In this document: in pieces, positions 24,563 to 33,763 of the stretch
How positions within the stretch are numbered: position 1 is the first letter of the stretch
Layout of the letters: every line of letters begins with the position of its first letter
Source: JASHPR01 sp963778075
GTDB taxonomy: Bacteria > Actinomycetota > Actinomycetes > Streptosporangiales > Streptosporangiaceae
Assembly (NCBI GenBank): GCA_963778075.1
Contig: CAVZTJ010000015.1
Location: 1,054,001 to 1,118,000 of the forward strand
Length of the DNA: 64,000 nucleotides
Direction of reading: 5' to 3'
Program-made: the position numbers and the translations under genes
The notes under the pieces: generated by a model
Databases searched by the model: none
What the model was told of the DNA's origin: nothing
Seen by the model: only the letters and a program-made list of their open reading frames with translations

Positions 24563-26204
24563 ACCGCGCCGGATCGCCGCTCCGGTCGTGATCGTGGGCG
24601 GCGGGCCGGTTGGGCTCGCGCTGGCGGTGACGCTCGGCAAGGCAGAGGTGCCCTGCGTGCTGGTGGAGCGCCAGCTCACGCCGTCGCTGATCCCGCGCGG
24701 GCAGAACCTCACGGCACGGAGCCTGGAGCACTTCTACTACTGGGACTGCGTCAGCGAACTGCGCGCGGCGCGCCTGCTGCCGGCCGGATTCCCGATCGGC
24801 GGCATCACCGCCTACGAAAGCCTGGCCGGCGAGCACTGGTACGCCCCGCCCGGCCGGGAGACGGTCGCGGACTTCTACTATCAGCGGAACGAGCGGCTGC
24901 CGCAGCACCTGACCGAGTCCGTGCTGCGCGGCCGGCTGCAGGGGCTCAGTTTTGTCACCGCGCTGTTCGGCTGGTCGGTGACCAGCGTCTCCACCGGCGC
25001 AGGCGGCGTGCGCGCTGCCGCGCGCCAGGACGGGGGCACGGGCCGCTGCGAGATCGAGGGCGACTATCTCGCTGGATGCGACGGCGCCCACTCGCTGGTG
25101 CGCGAGCAGGCAGGCATCGGCGGCAGCGGCGAAGACTTCGGCCGGCGCATGGTGCTGGCGGTCTTCCGCTCCAGCGAGCTCAGCGAACGCCTGTCGCGGT
25201 TCCCGCTGCGCACCACGTACCGGGTGCTGCATCCGGAGCTGAAGGGCTACTGGTGGTTTTTCGGCCGGGTCGACGCGACCGAGACCTGGTTCTTCCACGC
25301 GCCGGTGCCGGACGACGCGACGCCGGCCAATTTCGGGGTCCGGGAGCTTGCCGGGCTGATCGGGCGGGCGGCCGGGGCCGCGGTCGCGTGCGAGTTCCAG
25401 CACGTCGGGTTCTGGGACCTGCGCATCAACATGGCCGACCGTTACCGGCGGGACCGGGTGTTCATCGCGGGGGATGCGGCACACAGCCACCCGCCCTACG
25501 GAGCGCACGGCCTGAACACCGGTCTCGAGGACGCGGTCAACCTCGGCTGGAAACTGGACGCGGTGCTGCACGGCTGGGGCGGGCCGGGCCTGCTCGACAG
25601 CTACGGCGAGGAGCGGCGGCCGGTCTTCGCCGAGACCGGGGAATCGATCACCGAGGCCATCGCCGACGACCGCGCGTTCCTCGAGCGTTACAGCCCTCGG
25701 CGGGACCGCGCCGAGTTCGAGCTGGCATGGAGCGGCCGGACGTCGGCGGAGACGGCCCCTGCGTCCTACGAGCCGCACTACGCGGGCTCGTCGATCGCAT
25801 GGGGACCGGCCGGAGCGGTGAGCGGCGTCCGCGGTGAGCACACCTTCGAGGCGCGGGCAGGGCACCACCTCCCGCCGATCAAACTGTCCTCGGGAGCCAA
25901 CGTCTTCGAGCGCCTGTCCGCCGGGTTCACCCTGCTGGCGCTGACCGCAGACCAGCGACCGGGCGTCGCGTTCCAGGCTGCCTCCCGGGAATTGCGGATC
26001 CCGCTGCAGGTCATCACCGACAGCTATGAGGGACCGCGGACGGCCTGGGCGCGGCGCCTGATCCTGGTCCGGCCCGATCAGTTCGTGGCCTGGACTGCAG
26101 ACGACCCGCCCGCCGACGCCGTGGCCGTGCTCCGCCGCGCAGCCGGGTACTGTGATCCCGGGCCGGGCGAACGCACGGGGAGCCGCTGTGATTTCGGGTC
26201 CTGA
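24555..26204 (+). CDS. FAD-dependent aromatic hydroxylase (class A flavoprotein monooxygenase)
   Basis: A 549-residue single-component hydroxylase. It has the FAD site VVIVGGGPVGLALAV, the DG motif YLAGCDGAHSLVREQ and the second FAD motif RVFIAGDAAHSHPPYGAHG followed by LNTGLEDAVNLGWKL. The last 100 residues resemble the thioredoxin-like C-terminal domain of phenol hydroxylase/TfdB/MhpA enzymes. The downstream gene is an intradiol ring-cleavage dioxygenase overlapping by 17 bases, so the pair fits phenol or resorcinol hydroxylation followed by ring opening. The exact substrate is unknown. Confidence 0.88.
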   Translation: MSEPRRIAAPVVIVGGGPVGLALAVTLGKAEVPCVLVERQLTPSLIPRGQNLTARSLEHFYYWDCVSELRAARLLPAGFPIGGITAYESLAGEHWYAPPGRETVADFYYQRNERLPQHLTESVLRGRLQGLSFVTALFGWSVTSVSTGAGGVRAAARQDGGTGRCEIEGDYLAGCDGAHSLVREQAGIGGSGEDFGRRMVLAVFRSSELSERLSRFPLRTTYRVLHPELKGYWWFFGRVDATETWFFHAPVPDDATPANFGVRELAGLIGRAAGAAVACEFQHVGFWDLRINMADRYRRDRVFIAGDAAHSHPPYGAHGLNTGLEDAVNLGWKLDAVLHGWGGPGLLDSYGEERRPVFAETGESITEAIADDRAFLERYSPRRDRAEFELAWSGRTSAETAPASYEPHYAGSSIAWGPAGAVSGVRGEHTFEARAGHHLPPIKLSSGANVFERLSAGFTLLALTADQRPGVAFQAASRELRIPLQVITDSYEGPRTAWARRLILVRPDQFVAWTADDPPADAVAVLRRAAGYCDPGPGERTGSRCDFGS

Positions 26205-26886
26205 CGACGTGACGGCGGCGGTGCTGGCCGAGGTGGAGCGCGCGAGGGACCCTCGCACGAGGGAACTGCTGGCCGCTGCCGTCCGGCACCTGCACGCGTT
26301 CGTGCGCGAGACGCGGCTGACCGAGGCGGAGTTTCAGCACATTGCCGGGATCGTCGCGAGGCTCGGCCAGTTCACCAGCGAGTCGCACAACGAGGTCGTG
26401 CTGATCGCGGGCTCGCTCGGCGTGTCGTCACTGGTATGCCTGCAGAACAACGGTGCGGGCGGGACGCACGAGACGACGGCGAACCTGCTGGGGCCGTTCT
26501 GGCGGGCCGGCTACCCGATCCCGGTCAACGGCCCGGTGGGCGACCTCCTGCGAGCGCAGGGCCGCCACAACATGCGCCCGGCGCACATCCATTTCCTGAT
26601 CAGCAAGCCAGGCTACAAGACCCAGTTTTCTCAGGTGTACGCCAGCGATGACGCCAACCTGGAGACCGATGCCCAGTTCGGCGTGACCGCCGCGCTCGTC
26701 GGCTCTTACCTGAAGCACGACACCGCGACCGAGCCCGCGCCCGATCCGGGCCTGACGGGCACGTGGCATTCGCTCGAGCACAGGTTCGTCATCGAACCCG
26801 GTGACAGTTCACTGCCGAAACCACCGATCACCGCCAAGGCTACGGGAGACGTTCCGGTGCAAGAGATCCTGGAACGGGAGCCATGA
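26188..26886 (+). CDS. Intradiol ring-cleavage dioxygenase lacking an internal segment
   Basis: A 232-residue relative of hydroxyquinol/catechol 1,2-dioxygenase (normally about 280-300). The N-terminal helical domain (LTEAEFQHIAGIVARLGQ) runs to ETTANLLGPFWRA, then jumps directly to GYPIPVNGPVGDLLRAQGRH. The intervening 70-80 residues, which in the family hold the start of the beta-sandwich and the first iron-ligand Tyr, are absent. The second Tyr (109), and His133 and His135 in RPAHIHF, remain. The join at about 26508 is in frame, so a protein is still made but with three of four iron ligands. GTG 26188 has GGGGAG five bases upstream. Confidence 0.75.
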   Translation: MISGPDDVTAAVLAEVERARDPRTRELLAAAVRHLHAFVRETRLTEAEFQHIAGIVARLGQFTSESHNEVVLIAGSLGVSSLVCLQNNGAGGTHETTANLLGPFWRAGYPIPVNGPVGDLLRAQGRHNMRPAHIHFLISKPGYKTQFSQVYASDDANLETDAQFGVTAALVGSYLKHDTATEPAPDPGLTGTWHSLEHRFVIEPGDSSLPKPPITAKATGDVPVQEILEREP

Positions 26887-26933
26887 CCCACCCGGCCTGA
26901 AGCCGACGGACGCCGTGGCGGTGCCTGCTGCCG

Positions 26934-27670
26934 TCAGGAGGCAAGCCAGTCGGTGATCGAAGGGCCGCCCTCGAGGCCGGGATAGGGGTCGCCGACCGTC
27001 CCGGGTGGCAGCGGCATGGTGGCGAGGGCGGCTTCCAGCTCGCCGGGATGGCGGGTGGGGACCACCCACAGCGGCTGATGGAAGCCGGGGCTGGACCAGT
27101 TCACCGACAGTGGGCCCGGGCCGGCGTGATGCTCGGCACCGCGCAGTGATCTTGGTCGACGACGATGACCAGCGCGGCGCGCATGAACGGCACCGCCAGG
27201 TTGCCCAGCGGCGTCCGCCGCCGCCCGTGTGCCGCGTGCCGGATCATGACCTTGATCGCCTTGCGGTCCCTGGTCACGCCGAGCCGCTGCACGCCGTCCC
27301 AGCCGCAGGCGAATACCTGACCGTACTGGTGCGGCACGGTGGCCTTACGCCGGCCGCCAGGGTGCCGGTCAGCCCAGCGCACGCCGCCGATCCGCAGCCC
27401 GCTGGAGTCCAGCCGCATGCTCACCGGCCACGCATAGGGCAGCACCTGACCGAACGGGAACCAGGGCAGCAGCGCCAGCAGCATCACGGCCAGCAGCACC
27501 CAGGAGACTCCGGAGTGCAGCACGACCGCCGCGACGAAGGCCACGGCCGCGACGATCGGCCCGCACAGGCCCGCCGCCACGAACCGCCAGTTCAGCGCGC
27601 AGTGATCCTCGGCGTAGTACGTCTGCGCCGGGGATGACTGCGGGGCTCCCGTGCCGCTGAGCTCGGTCAC
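26934..27670 (-). pseudogene. Membrane protein of the WXG cassette, frameshifted near its end
   Basis: GTG 27670 opens VTELSGTGAPQSSPAQTYY, with two hydrophobic helices (CGPIVAAVAFVAAVVLH and SWVLLAVMLLALLPWF) followed by a soluble domain. In the raw frame it stops at 27101. If one C is added to the CCC run near 27120, reading continues in a coherent frame: PGPLSVNWSSPGFHQPLWVV and on to GGPSITDWLAS, with a stop at 26934-26936. That tail looks genuine, so this is either a sequencing slip or a recent frameshift. It is last of four overlapping genes; function unknown. Confidence 0.65.
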
Positions 27671-28533
27671 GGCTGCTCCAGGGCCAGCATGCCGGTCAGC
27701 ATGCCAGCCAGGCCAGTGAGATCGCAGGCGAAGGGCGGCCCCGGATCCGCGCCGGCGCCCGGCTGCCGCGTCACCAGGTGCCCGTCGCCGGAGCCGGATA
27801 CGGTCGCCCGGTCCCGGCTGGCCAGCTCGCCGCCGGTGTACGCGTAGACGTCCACGACCCGGGGCTGCCCGCCAGCCGCGCGCTCCCCCGGCGCCGCCCC
27901 GCCTCCGCCGCGCGTGGCCCACAGGGCCAGCACATGGCCGGCCCGGTCCGGGGACAGCAGCGAGAAGTCGTGTACCGGCCCGAACGGCCTGATGACCTTG
28001 CCTGAAACGTGCTCCCCCACCACCGCCCGCGGCAGCCCTCCGGCCTGGCCGACTCCGAACATGCGGGGCGTTCCGGTGACCGATCCGTCCGAGTCGGTGG
28101 CGATCACGACCACCTCAGGATTCTGCCGCGCCGCCACGATCATCCCCAGCGCGGCGCTCACCAGCAGCCGCCCGGGCTGCCCCGGCGCGGTCACCCCCGG
28201 CTCAGCGTCCGGCCCCGGCTCGGCGTCGGGCTCCCGTTCACTGGCGGGCCGTAGCAGCCCGCGGTCGGTCAGGAACTGCAGCACTCCGCTGGTCAGCTTC
28301 TCCCGGTCCGGCGCGGCCAGGCCGGCCCACCACCGTGCCTCCGGCTCGGCCGCGATGACCTGGTCCACCCCGCACAGCACCCATAGCTCGGCCATGGTCA
28401 GCGCCGGAAGCAGGGCCACGCCCGAGCTGTCGGCCTCGGCGAGCAGCCGCTCGGCATCGGCCACGTCCCGAGCCCGCGGGTCCGCCGCGCCGGCCTCTCC
28501 GCCAGCGCCAGGCGCCGGGAAATCTACCGGCAC
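27667..28533 (-). CDS. Hypothetical protein of the WXG cassette
   Basis: 288 residues, not recognised. The N-terminal half is helical (DVADAERLLAEADSSGVALL, TMAELWVLCGVDQVIAAEPE, REKLTSGVLQFLTDRGLL). A strand-rich C-terminal half follows, including VVVIATDSDGSVTGTPRMFG, after a D/E/P/G-rich linker with short repeats. There is no signal peptide or membrane helix. Size, fold and position next to WXG-type genes recall EspG-like chaperones of type VII secretion loci, but I see no diagnostic motif. Its stop overlaps the membrane-protein start as GTGA. Confidence 0.6.
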   Translation of the reverse strand: MPVDFPAPGAGGEAGAADPRARDVADAERLLAEADSSGVALLPALTMAELWVLCGVDQVIAAEPEARWWAGLAAPDREKLTSGVLQFLTDRGLLRPASEREPDAEPGPDAEPGVTAPGQPGRLLVSAALGMIVAARQNPEVVVIATDSDGSVTGTPRMFGVGQAGGLPRAVVGEHVSGKVIRPFGPVHDFSLLSPDRAGHVLALWATRGGGGAAPGERAAGGQPRVVDVYAYTGGELASRDRATVSGSGDGHLVTRQPGAGADPGPPFACDLTGLAGMLTGMLALEQP

Positions 28534-28542
28534 GGGGCCCGT

Positions 28543-29757
28543 CTACAAACCGAGCGCATTGAGGACGTCACCGCCGTAGTGCACGACACCGTCGTAGACC
28601 TTGGCGGCGACATGGGCTGTGCCCTCGCCCACATCCACGAAGAAGTGGCCGACGGGCTTGGCGAGGTCGTTGCGGAACCATGCATCGTGCGCGTACAGAT
28701 ACGAGCCCGCCAGGTACAGGCCGGTACCCACGGCGATCCCGACGCCGACCGGGCCTAGGCTCAGGCTCGCCAGCGCGTCTATCCCGAGCGCCTCCCCCAC
28801 CGCACCGGCGGTGTCGGCACCCACGACGGCGGCATTGACCCCCGCGTCTCCCCGGTCGACCCATCCCATGGCACCGCTCTGCGACGGATGGATCATCGTG
28901 AGAACGTCACCGGCGATCGCGATTGGCCCGCCGACGAGGCGCCCGGTGCGGGACACCAGGCCGAGCATCTTGGTACTCTGCGCAAACTCCTCGCCGAAGG
29001 TCTCCGCGGCGTCGCCCATGCTCAGCCACCTGCTGGTCGTCTGCGAGGCGAGTTCGTCGATATCGGCCTCGGGGTTCGCGACCTTCGCGTTGACGTCCGC
29101 CCGCATCATGTCCAGGAGCCAGTCTTCCTCCTGCTTGGGCAGAGCCTTCATGAACTTCTCGGCCAGGTCGGCATTCTTGCCTATGAACCACAGGATGCCG
29201 TCGATCCCGCTCGCGTCGAGCGCCGTGTGGATCTTCTCCAGCAACGTCTCGAAGGCGGGGTCCTTTTCCTTGTCCCCGGGATCGGCCTTGAACACGGCGG
29301 TCAGCTGCGCGGTCGCGGACTTCACTTGGCCGGCGGCCTGGCTGCCGGCAGCCTGGCAGCTGGCGCACGCCTGGTTGGCGCTGTCCTGCGCGGCGTAAGC
29401 GGCCTGCAGCAGGGCCGGGGTTATCTGGCCGCTGGTCGCCTCCGGGCTCTCCACGATGTCGTTGTAGGCGGTCACCTGCTGCTGGGCGTTCCGCAGCGCG
29501 CTGGCGTAGCTGCGCGCGGCCGCGGCGATCTGGTTCAGCGGCGGTGCCACCCGGCCGATCCGGCTGGAGAACTCGTCGGTGAACTGGCTGTACGAATCGG
29601 CCGCCTGTCCGGTCCACTCCGCGTCCGTGCGTACCAGCCCGGTAACCGTGCCGGTGGCCCTGGCTACGTCAGTGACCCGCGACGCGTGCTGGTCCAGCGC
29701 GTCCGCTAATGCCTCCAGCTGCCCGGGACTGCCCGACGGCATGACCGGCACGCTCAC
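28543..29757 (-). CDS. WXG-domain protein with hydrophobic C-terminal region
   Basis: 404 residues. The first 100 residues are a helical hairpin with a WTG turn (RTDAEWTGQAADSYSQFTDE), the WXG100/LXG signature of type VII secretion substrates. The middle is charged and helical (KQEEDWLLDMMRADVNAKVA). The C-terminal part has a glycine-rich hydrophobic stretch, LSLGPVGVGIAVGTGLYLAG, that could insert in membranes. The start GTG 29757 overlaps the stop of the 100-residue gene. It could be a secreted effector or toxin; no catalytic motif is visible and no immunity gene is obvious. Confidence 0.65.
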   Translation of the reverse strand: MSVPVMPSGSPGQLEALADALDQHASRVTDVARATGTVTGLVRTDAEWTGQAADSYSQFTDEFSSRIGRVAPPLNQIAAAARSYASALRNAQQQVTAYNDIVESPEATSGQITPALLQAAYAAQDSANQACASCQAAGSQAAGQVKSATAQLTAVFKADPGDKEKDPAFETLLEKIHTALDASGIDGILWFIGKNADLAEKFMKALPKQEEDWLLDMMRADVNAKVANPEADIDELASQTTSRWLSMGDAAETFGEEFAQSTKMLGLVSRTGRLVGGPIAIAGDVLTMIHPSQSGAMGWVDRGDAGVNAAVVGADTAGAVGEALGIDALASLSLGPVGVGIAVGTGLYLAGSYLYAHDAWFRNDLAKPVGHFFVDVGEGTAHVAAKVYDGVVHYGGDVLNALGL

Positions 29758-30056
29758 CACAGACCCCCGATGCTCGTGATGTTCGCCTGCTCGGCGTTCC
29801 GGTAGTTGGCCGCGGACTCTGATAGGCCGCCCGCAACATATGAGTACAGCTCGCCGGTTATGAGGAACGTCTGCGTGCCCGTCTCCGACGCGCCGACCAG
29901 GGCATCGGCCAGCGGAGAATCCCCGGCAGCCCCGGCCATGCCGGCGATCGCCCCCACCACCGCCGAGCCCACGTCCGCGCACTGCTGACCCTGCTTGGTC
30001 ACCTTGTCGCTGCCGCTTGCCAGCTCACCAAAATGGACCGTGAACCCCGTGGCCAT
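29754..30056 (-). CDS. Small WXG100-like secretion-associated protein
   Basis: A 100-residue, helix-rich protein starting MATGFTVHFGELASGSDKVT, containing a Gly/Ala-rich loop and ending ...ANITSIGGLW. Size, lack of signal peptide and placement before a WXG-domain gene match ESX/WXG100-family partners, such as ESX-1 secretion-associated proteins of actinomycetes. The central W-x-G motif is replaced by GMAGAAG, so it belongs to the divergent branch. It is first of the four-gene operon; a weak GGCAGGTG site precedes ATG 30056. Confidence 0.65.
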   Translation of the reverse strand: MATGFTVHFGELASGSDKVTKQGQQCADVGSAVVGAIAGMAGAAGDSPLADALVGASETGTQTFLITGELYSYVAGGLSESAANYRNAEQANITSIGGLW

Positions 30057-30162
30057 CTGACACCTGCCTCATCGCTGCGATCCCGGGACTCCCGCGGTGT
30101 CACCACCAGAATAGCCGCCGAACCGCCCGAATAGGGCTAATGGGACGACCAGATCCAGTCGG

Positions 30163-31134
30163 TCAGGCGGCCCGTCGCCTGGCGAGCAGCGTGATCAAAT
30201 CGAAGATCACGGTTGCCGCGGCAAGGGAGGTGATCTCTCCGTGGTCGTATGGCGGCGCGACCTCCACCACGTCGGCGCCGACGAGGTTCAGCGCAACCAG
30301 CCCGCGGAGCACGCGCAGCAGCTCGCGGCTGGTCAGCCCGCCCATTTCCGGAGTGCCGGTCCCCGGCGCGAACGCGGGATCGAGCACGTCGATGTCTACG
30401 GACAGATAAACCGGCAGATCGGCAACCCGGCCGACAATCGCGTCGATTGTCCCGCGAACACCGAGGTCGTCGACGTCGCTGGCGCGGATGGTCCGGAAGC
30501 CGAACCGGCGGTCGTCGTCGAGATCGGCCTGCCCGTAGATCGGCCCGCGGATCCCCACGTGAATGGAGTGCTCCGGCACCAGCAGGTTCTCCTCGAAGGC
30601 GCGCCTGAAGATGGTGCCGTGGGTCGTCGGCGCGTTGAAGTAGGTGTCCCAGGTATCCAGGTGCGCGTCGAAGTGCACGAGCGCCACCTGGCCGTGCTCG
30701 CGTACGACCGAGCGCAGCATCGGCAGCGCGACCGTGTGATCACCACCCACCGCGATGACCGCACGGTCGCCGCGCAGCAGTTCGCTGGCGTGCAGGGCGA
30801 CCTGCGCCATCGCGTCGTCGATCGAGAACGGGGTAACCGGCACATCGCCCGCGTCGACGACCTGGATCTGGCTGAATGGGGTGCAGCCCAGCTCAACGTG
30901 GTGTCCTGGCCGCAGGTGCCTTGAGGCCTGGCGCACCGACATCGGCCCGAAGCGTGCACCCGGCCGGTAGGAAGTCCCGTTGTCGAATGGCACGCCGAGC
31001 ACGGCGACCTGGTAGTCGGGCACCCTGTCGATCTCCGGCAGCCTGGCGAAAGAGCCCGAGCCAGCGAACCGCGGCACCAGCCGCCCGTCGACCGGCCCAA
31101 CTGGTCCGACTGGTCCGGCTGCCTGATCCGCCAT
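30163..31134 (-). CDS. Ureohydrolase (agmatinase/guanidinobutyrase family)
   Basis: A 323-residue arginase-fold enzyme that hydrolyses guanidino compounds to urea and an amine. The binuclear metal ligands are visible: GGDHT, VHFDAHLDTWD and SVDIDVLDPAFAPGTGTPE. The N-terminus has a GPVGPVGPV stretch from a short DNA repeat. It closely resembles agmatinases; the exact guanidine substrate cannot be told. It is followed on the same strand by a PuuE-like deacetylase and an NCS1 permease, and a PucR regulator is divergent. The module looks dedicated to using a nitrogen-rich compound as nitrogen source. Confidence 0.9.
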   Translation of the reverse strand: MADQAAGPVGPVGPVDGRLVPRFAGSGSFARLPEIDRVPDYQVAVLGVPFDNGTSYRPGARFGPMSVRQASRHLRPGHHVELGCTPFSQIQVVDAGDVPVTPFSIDDAMAQVALHASELLRGDRAVIAVGGDHTVALPMLRSVVREHGQVALVHFDAHLDTWDTYFNAPTTHGTIFRRAFEENLLVPEHSIHVGIRGPIYGQADLDDDRRFGFRTIRASDVDDLGVRGTIDAIVGRVADLPVYLSVDIDVLDPAFAPGTGTPEMGGLTSRELLRVLRGLVALNLVGADVVEVAPPYDHGEITSLAAATVIFDLITLLARRRAA

Positions 31135-31170
31135 CGCCTGCTCCCAACGTCGTGATCGGTGATCGCATGA

Positions 31171-32125
31171 TCATCCTTCTGGGCGAGATATCCAGTGCGC
31201 CGCCGCGGGCAGCACCGGCTGCGGGCATGTACGCGGCGCCAGCCCGAGCGACGCGGTGTGCTCGGCCACCTCGCCTACCGTGGCAATCCACAAACCGGGA
31301 AGAGACCTCATCCGCTGGATGAGCCGGTCGAGGGCTTCGGCCCTGGCTGGCCGGCCGGACAGGAACGGGTGGCAGCACAGGACAAACGCGGCCCCGAGTC
31401 TGTGCATGGCCTCGAGCTCGAGGGTCCAGGCCTCGAGTGCCTTGGCCGGGCTCTCGATTACGCCCGAGCCGATGAGGCCGGGCAGGAACGCGTACTGCTC
31501 CCAGTCGTCAAGTCCCCATGAGACGGGCACCTCGACGAGGCTCCGCCCGCCCGGCTCGCCATCGGCGGCCAGTACATACGGATGGTCAGAGTCCATCAGG
31601 CTGGAGTCGTAGCGGAATCCGCGATCGGCCAGCAGACCCGGCGTGTGGTAGTTCATCTCCCAGAGCGGGGCTCGGTAGCCGGCCAGGCCGGACACCCGCA
31701 ACGTTCTGCAGCGCCTGCAGTCCGAGGTCGAGCATCGCGGCCTCGGTCGCAGCGTCCATTCCGATCGTGTTCTCGTGGAAGTAGCTGTGATGCGCGATCT
31801 CATGCCCGGCCTCGGCGATGGCCCGGACGATGCCGGGATAGCGGTGGGCCGAATATCCAGGCACGAAGAAGGTCGCCCGGATGTCGTTGCGGCTCAGCAG
31901 GCCGAGAATCCGCGGCACGCCGACCAGGGGCCCGTAGGCCTGGTGGGACATCGGGCTCATCCGGCCGGCCGACGACAGATCGGCCGAGAGCACGGCTGAC
32001 TCCGCGTCCATATCGAACGTCAGGCACGCCGCGGCCGTGTACGGGGCAGGCCAGGTAATCGCGGCGGGCGGGATCGCGCTCGTCGCCAGCCCGTCGGGAG
32101 CCGCCGCCCAATCCGGGTCCGTCAT
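31171..32125 (-). pseudogene. Polysaccharide deacetylase/PuuE-like hydrolase, one-base frameshift
   Basis: ATG 32125 opens MTDPDWAAAPDGL. The NodB-type motifs are present: ACLTFDMDAES (Asp pair) and HEIAHHSYFHENT (metal His pair). The frame breaks near 31695: removing one G in CCTGGCC gives VRPAGYRAPLWEMNYHTPG, exactly the expected family block, and continues to ISRPEG at 31171. So a roughly 317-residue protein is encoded apart from one extra base. Members with this motif set in purine or guanidine gene sets include PuuE-type allantoinases, so a cyclic amide hydrolase role is possible here (inference). Confidence 0.75.
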
Positions 32126-32172
32126 GCCGCGCGCCCGATCCGGTCCGTCATGGCGTGCACCCGATCCGGCCG

Positions 32173-33591
32173 TCAGTCCGCTGTCGCTGTGCCAAGCACC
32201 GCCCCGGGCCGCTCCGCCGCCGCCTCGGGGTCGCGCACGCTGCCCGTCTCCACCCATCGAATGCCGCCGTATACGAGCGCGCCGACGACGAACCCGACAG
32301 CGAAGGCGATGTCGCCGCCCTGCAGCCAGTGCGAGGAGGCGTAGCCCACGTAGAGCGACGTGTCCATGAACGGCGTCGCCGCGGCGAAGCCCACGAGCAG
32401 CGCGACCAGCGCCTCCCACCCCGGCTTGAGCGAGGCCGACAGTACCTCGCGCACGTCCATGTTCCCGCGCTTGCGCCACCAGTCGACCATCTGGACGGCT
32501 GCGAACGGCGGCACCCAGTAGGTAATGAAGAGCAGCACGTTCTCGAACTTGCCGGCCAGTGTTCCGGTGTTGAGCCACAGCGTGAGGAAGAACGCGACGA
32601 CCGTGACGATGATCGCGACAACCGGCCGGCGAATCCGGAATCCTGCCGCCTGAAGCGCCAGCGAGCCCGAGTAGTCGTTCATCGCATTGACCGCCACCGT
32701 GCCGATCCAGATCGCTATGAGGCCGAGCCCGCCGAGCACTCCGCCGCCGAGCAGGGTGCGAATGCCCGCGGCCGTTCCGTTCGTCGCCACAGCCGCGGCG
32801 GCGAGGCCCAGGATCTCGATCCAGATCGACGACAGAGCGGTCCCGGCCAGCGTAAGCCCGAAGATCGCCGGCCTTGACGTGTCGGGCTTCATGTACCGGC
32901 TGTACTCCGACGCGTAGGCACCCCAGGACACGACGAAGCTGGCGGCGATCGTTGCCATCAGGACGAAGGCACCGACCTCGGTGCCGCCGTGCACCGTCGC
33001 CGCCGAGTGGAAGTTGCCGATCTGGGCGATCTTCACCGTGATCACGATGAACATGAGCCCGAGCACGATGGAGCCCCATTGCTCAAACAGGTGCATGACC
33101 TCGTAGCCGAGGACCCCGAGCAATCCCTGCATCGCGAGCACAATGAGCAGCCCTATCCAGAACGGGACGTGCAGAAGCAGATGAATCGCCGCCGCGCCGA
33201 AGATCGCGTTGATGGCGTCCCATGCGACGGTCGATCCCCACATCAGCAGCCCGGGGACGAAGACCGTCCGGCCGAACTGCAGCCGCGCAAGCGGAAGCTG
33301 GCCCAGGCCGGTGCGCGGCCCCCAGGTGCACATCACCGCGACAGGCAGAGCGCCGAGCACGGTGCCAACCACGATCGCCAGCGTGCCGAGCGCGAAGCCC
33401 AGATTGACCGCCAGCACGCCGATGAAGAACGCCGCGGGAACCAGGTTCGGGGTGAACCACACAGTGAAAATGCGGTGCAGGCCGCCGTACCTGTTCTCCA
33501 GCGGGATCGGCGCCATTCCGCGGGTTTCGAGCGTGACCTGGCCCGCTCTTGTGGGCATTGCCCCTTCGTAGACTGCAGTGCGGTCAGCCAT
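32173..33591 (-). CDS. NCS1-family nucleobase/allantoin-type permease
   Basis: A 472-residue membrane transporter with about 12 helices. The start region PIPLENRYGGLHRIFTVWFT and TPNLVPAAFFIGVLAVNLG is the typical NCS1 (cytosine permease, allantoin/hydantoin) first helix, and YSGSLALQAAG with AFFLTLWLNTG and VLLFITYWVPPFAAV are family-like later helices. ATG 33591 lies nine bases from GAGGGG; ATG 33597 is also possible. It is divergent from the PucR regulator, which commonly controls such permeases. Confidence 0.88.
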   Translation of the reverse strand: MADRTAVYEGAMPTRAGQVTLETRGMAPIPLENRYGGLHRIFTVWFTPNLVPAAFFIGVLAVNLGFALGTLAIVVGTVLGALPVAVMCTWGPRTGLGQLPLARLQFGRTVFVPGLLMWGSTVAWDAINAIFGAAAIHLLLHVPFWIGLLIVLAMQGLLGVLGYEVMHLFEQWGSIVLGLMFIVITVKIAQIGNFHSAATVHGGTEVGAFVLMATIAASFVVSWGAYASEYSRYMKPDTSRPAIFGLTLAGTALSSIWIEILGLAAAAVATNGTAAGIRTLLGGGVLGGLGLIAIWIGTVAVNAMNDYSGSLALQAAGFRIRRPVVAIIVTVVAFFLTLWLNTGTLAGKFENVLLFITYWVPPFAAVQMVDWWRKRGNMDVREVLSASLKPGWEALVALLVGFAAATPFMDTSLYVGYASSHWLQGGDIAFAVGFVVGALVYGGIRWVETGSVRDPEAAAERPGAVLGTATAD

Positions 33592-33714
33592 GAGCATTCG
33601 CCCCTCACGTGCCGGGCGCGGTCCCGCCGCTCCAGTGGTGGTAGTTGCCGGTCACGATAGGCAGCACCCCGGCAGGCTGCTATCCGACTCCAGCGCAAAC
33701 TGTTCCTGTGGCTC

Positions 33715-33730
33715 TCATACTGCGGTATGA
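33715..33730. promoter_or_regulatory. Palindrome between the NCS1 permease and PucR regulator
   Basis: TCATAC-TGCG-GTATGA, perfect six-base arms with a four-base spacer, 34 bases before the regulator start and 124 bases from the permease start. It is well placed to serve as a PucR-type operator for both divergent transcripts. Confidence 0.5.
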
Positions 33731-33763
33731 ACACTTTGTCGGCTGTGCACGCAGGAGACGGAC

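Noticed and set aside
24066..26258. A 730-codon minus-strand frame over the acetyltransferase and hydroxylase genes
   Set aside because: Antisense shadow; no start signal and no recognisable domain.
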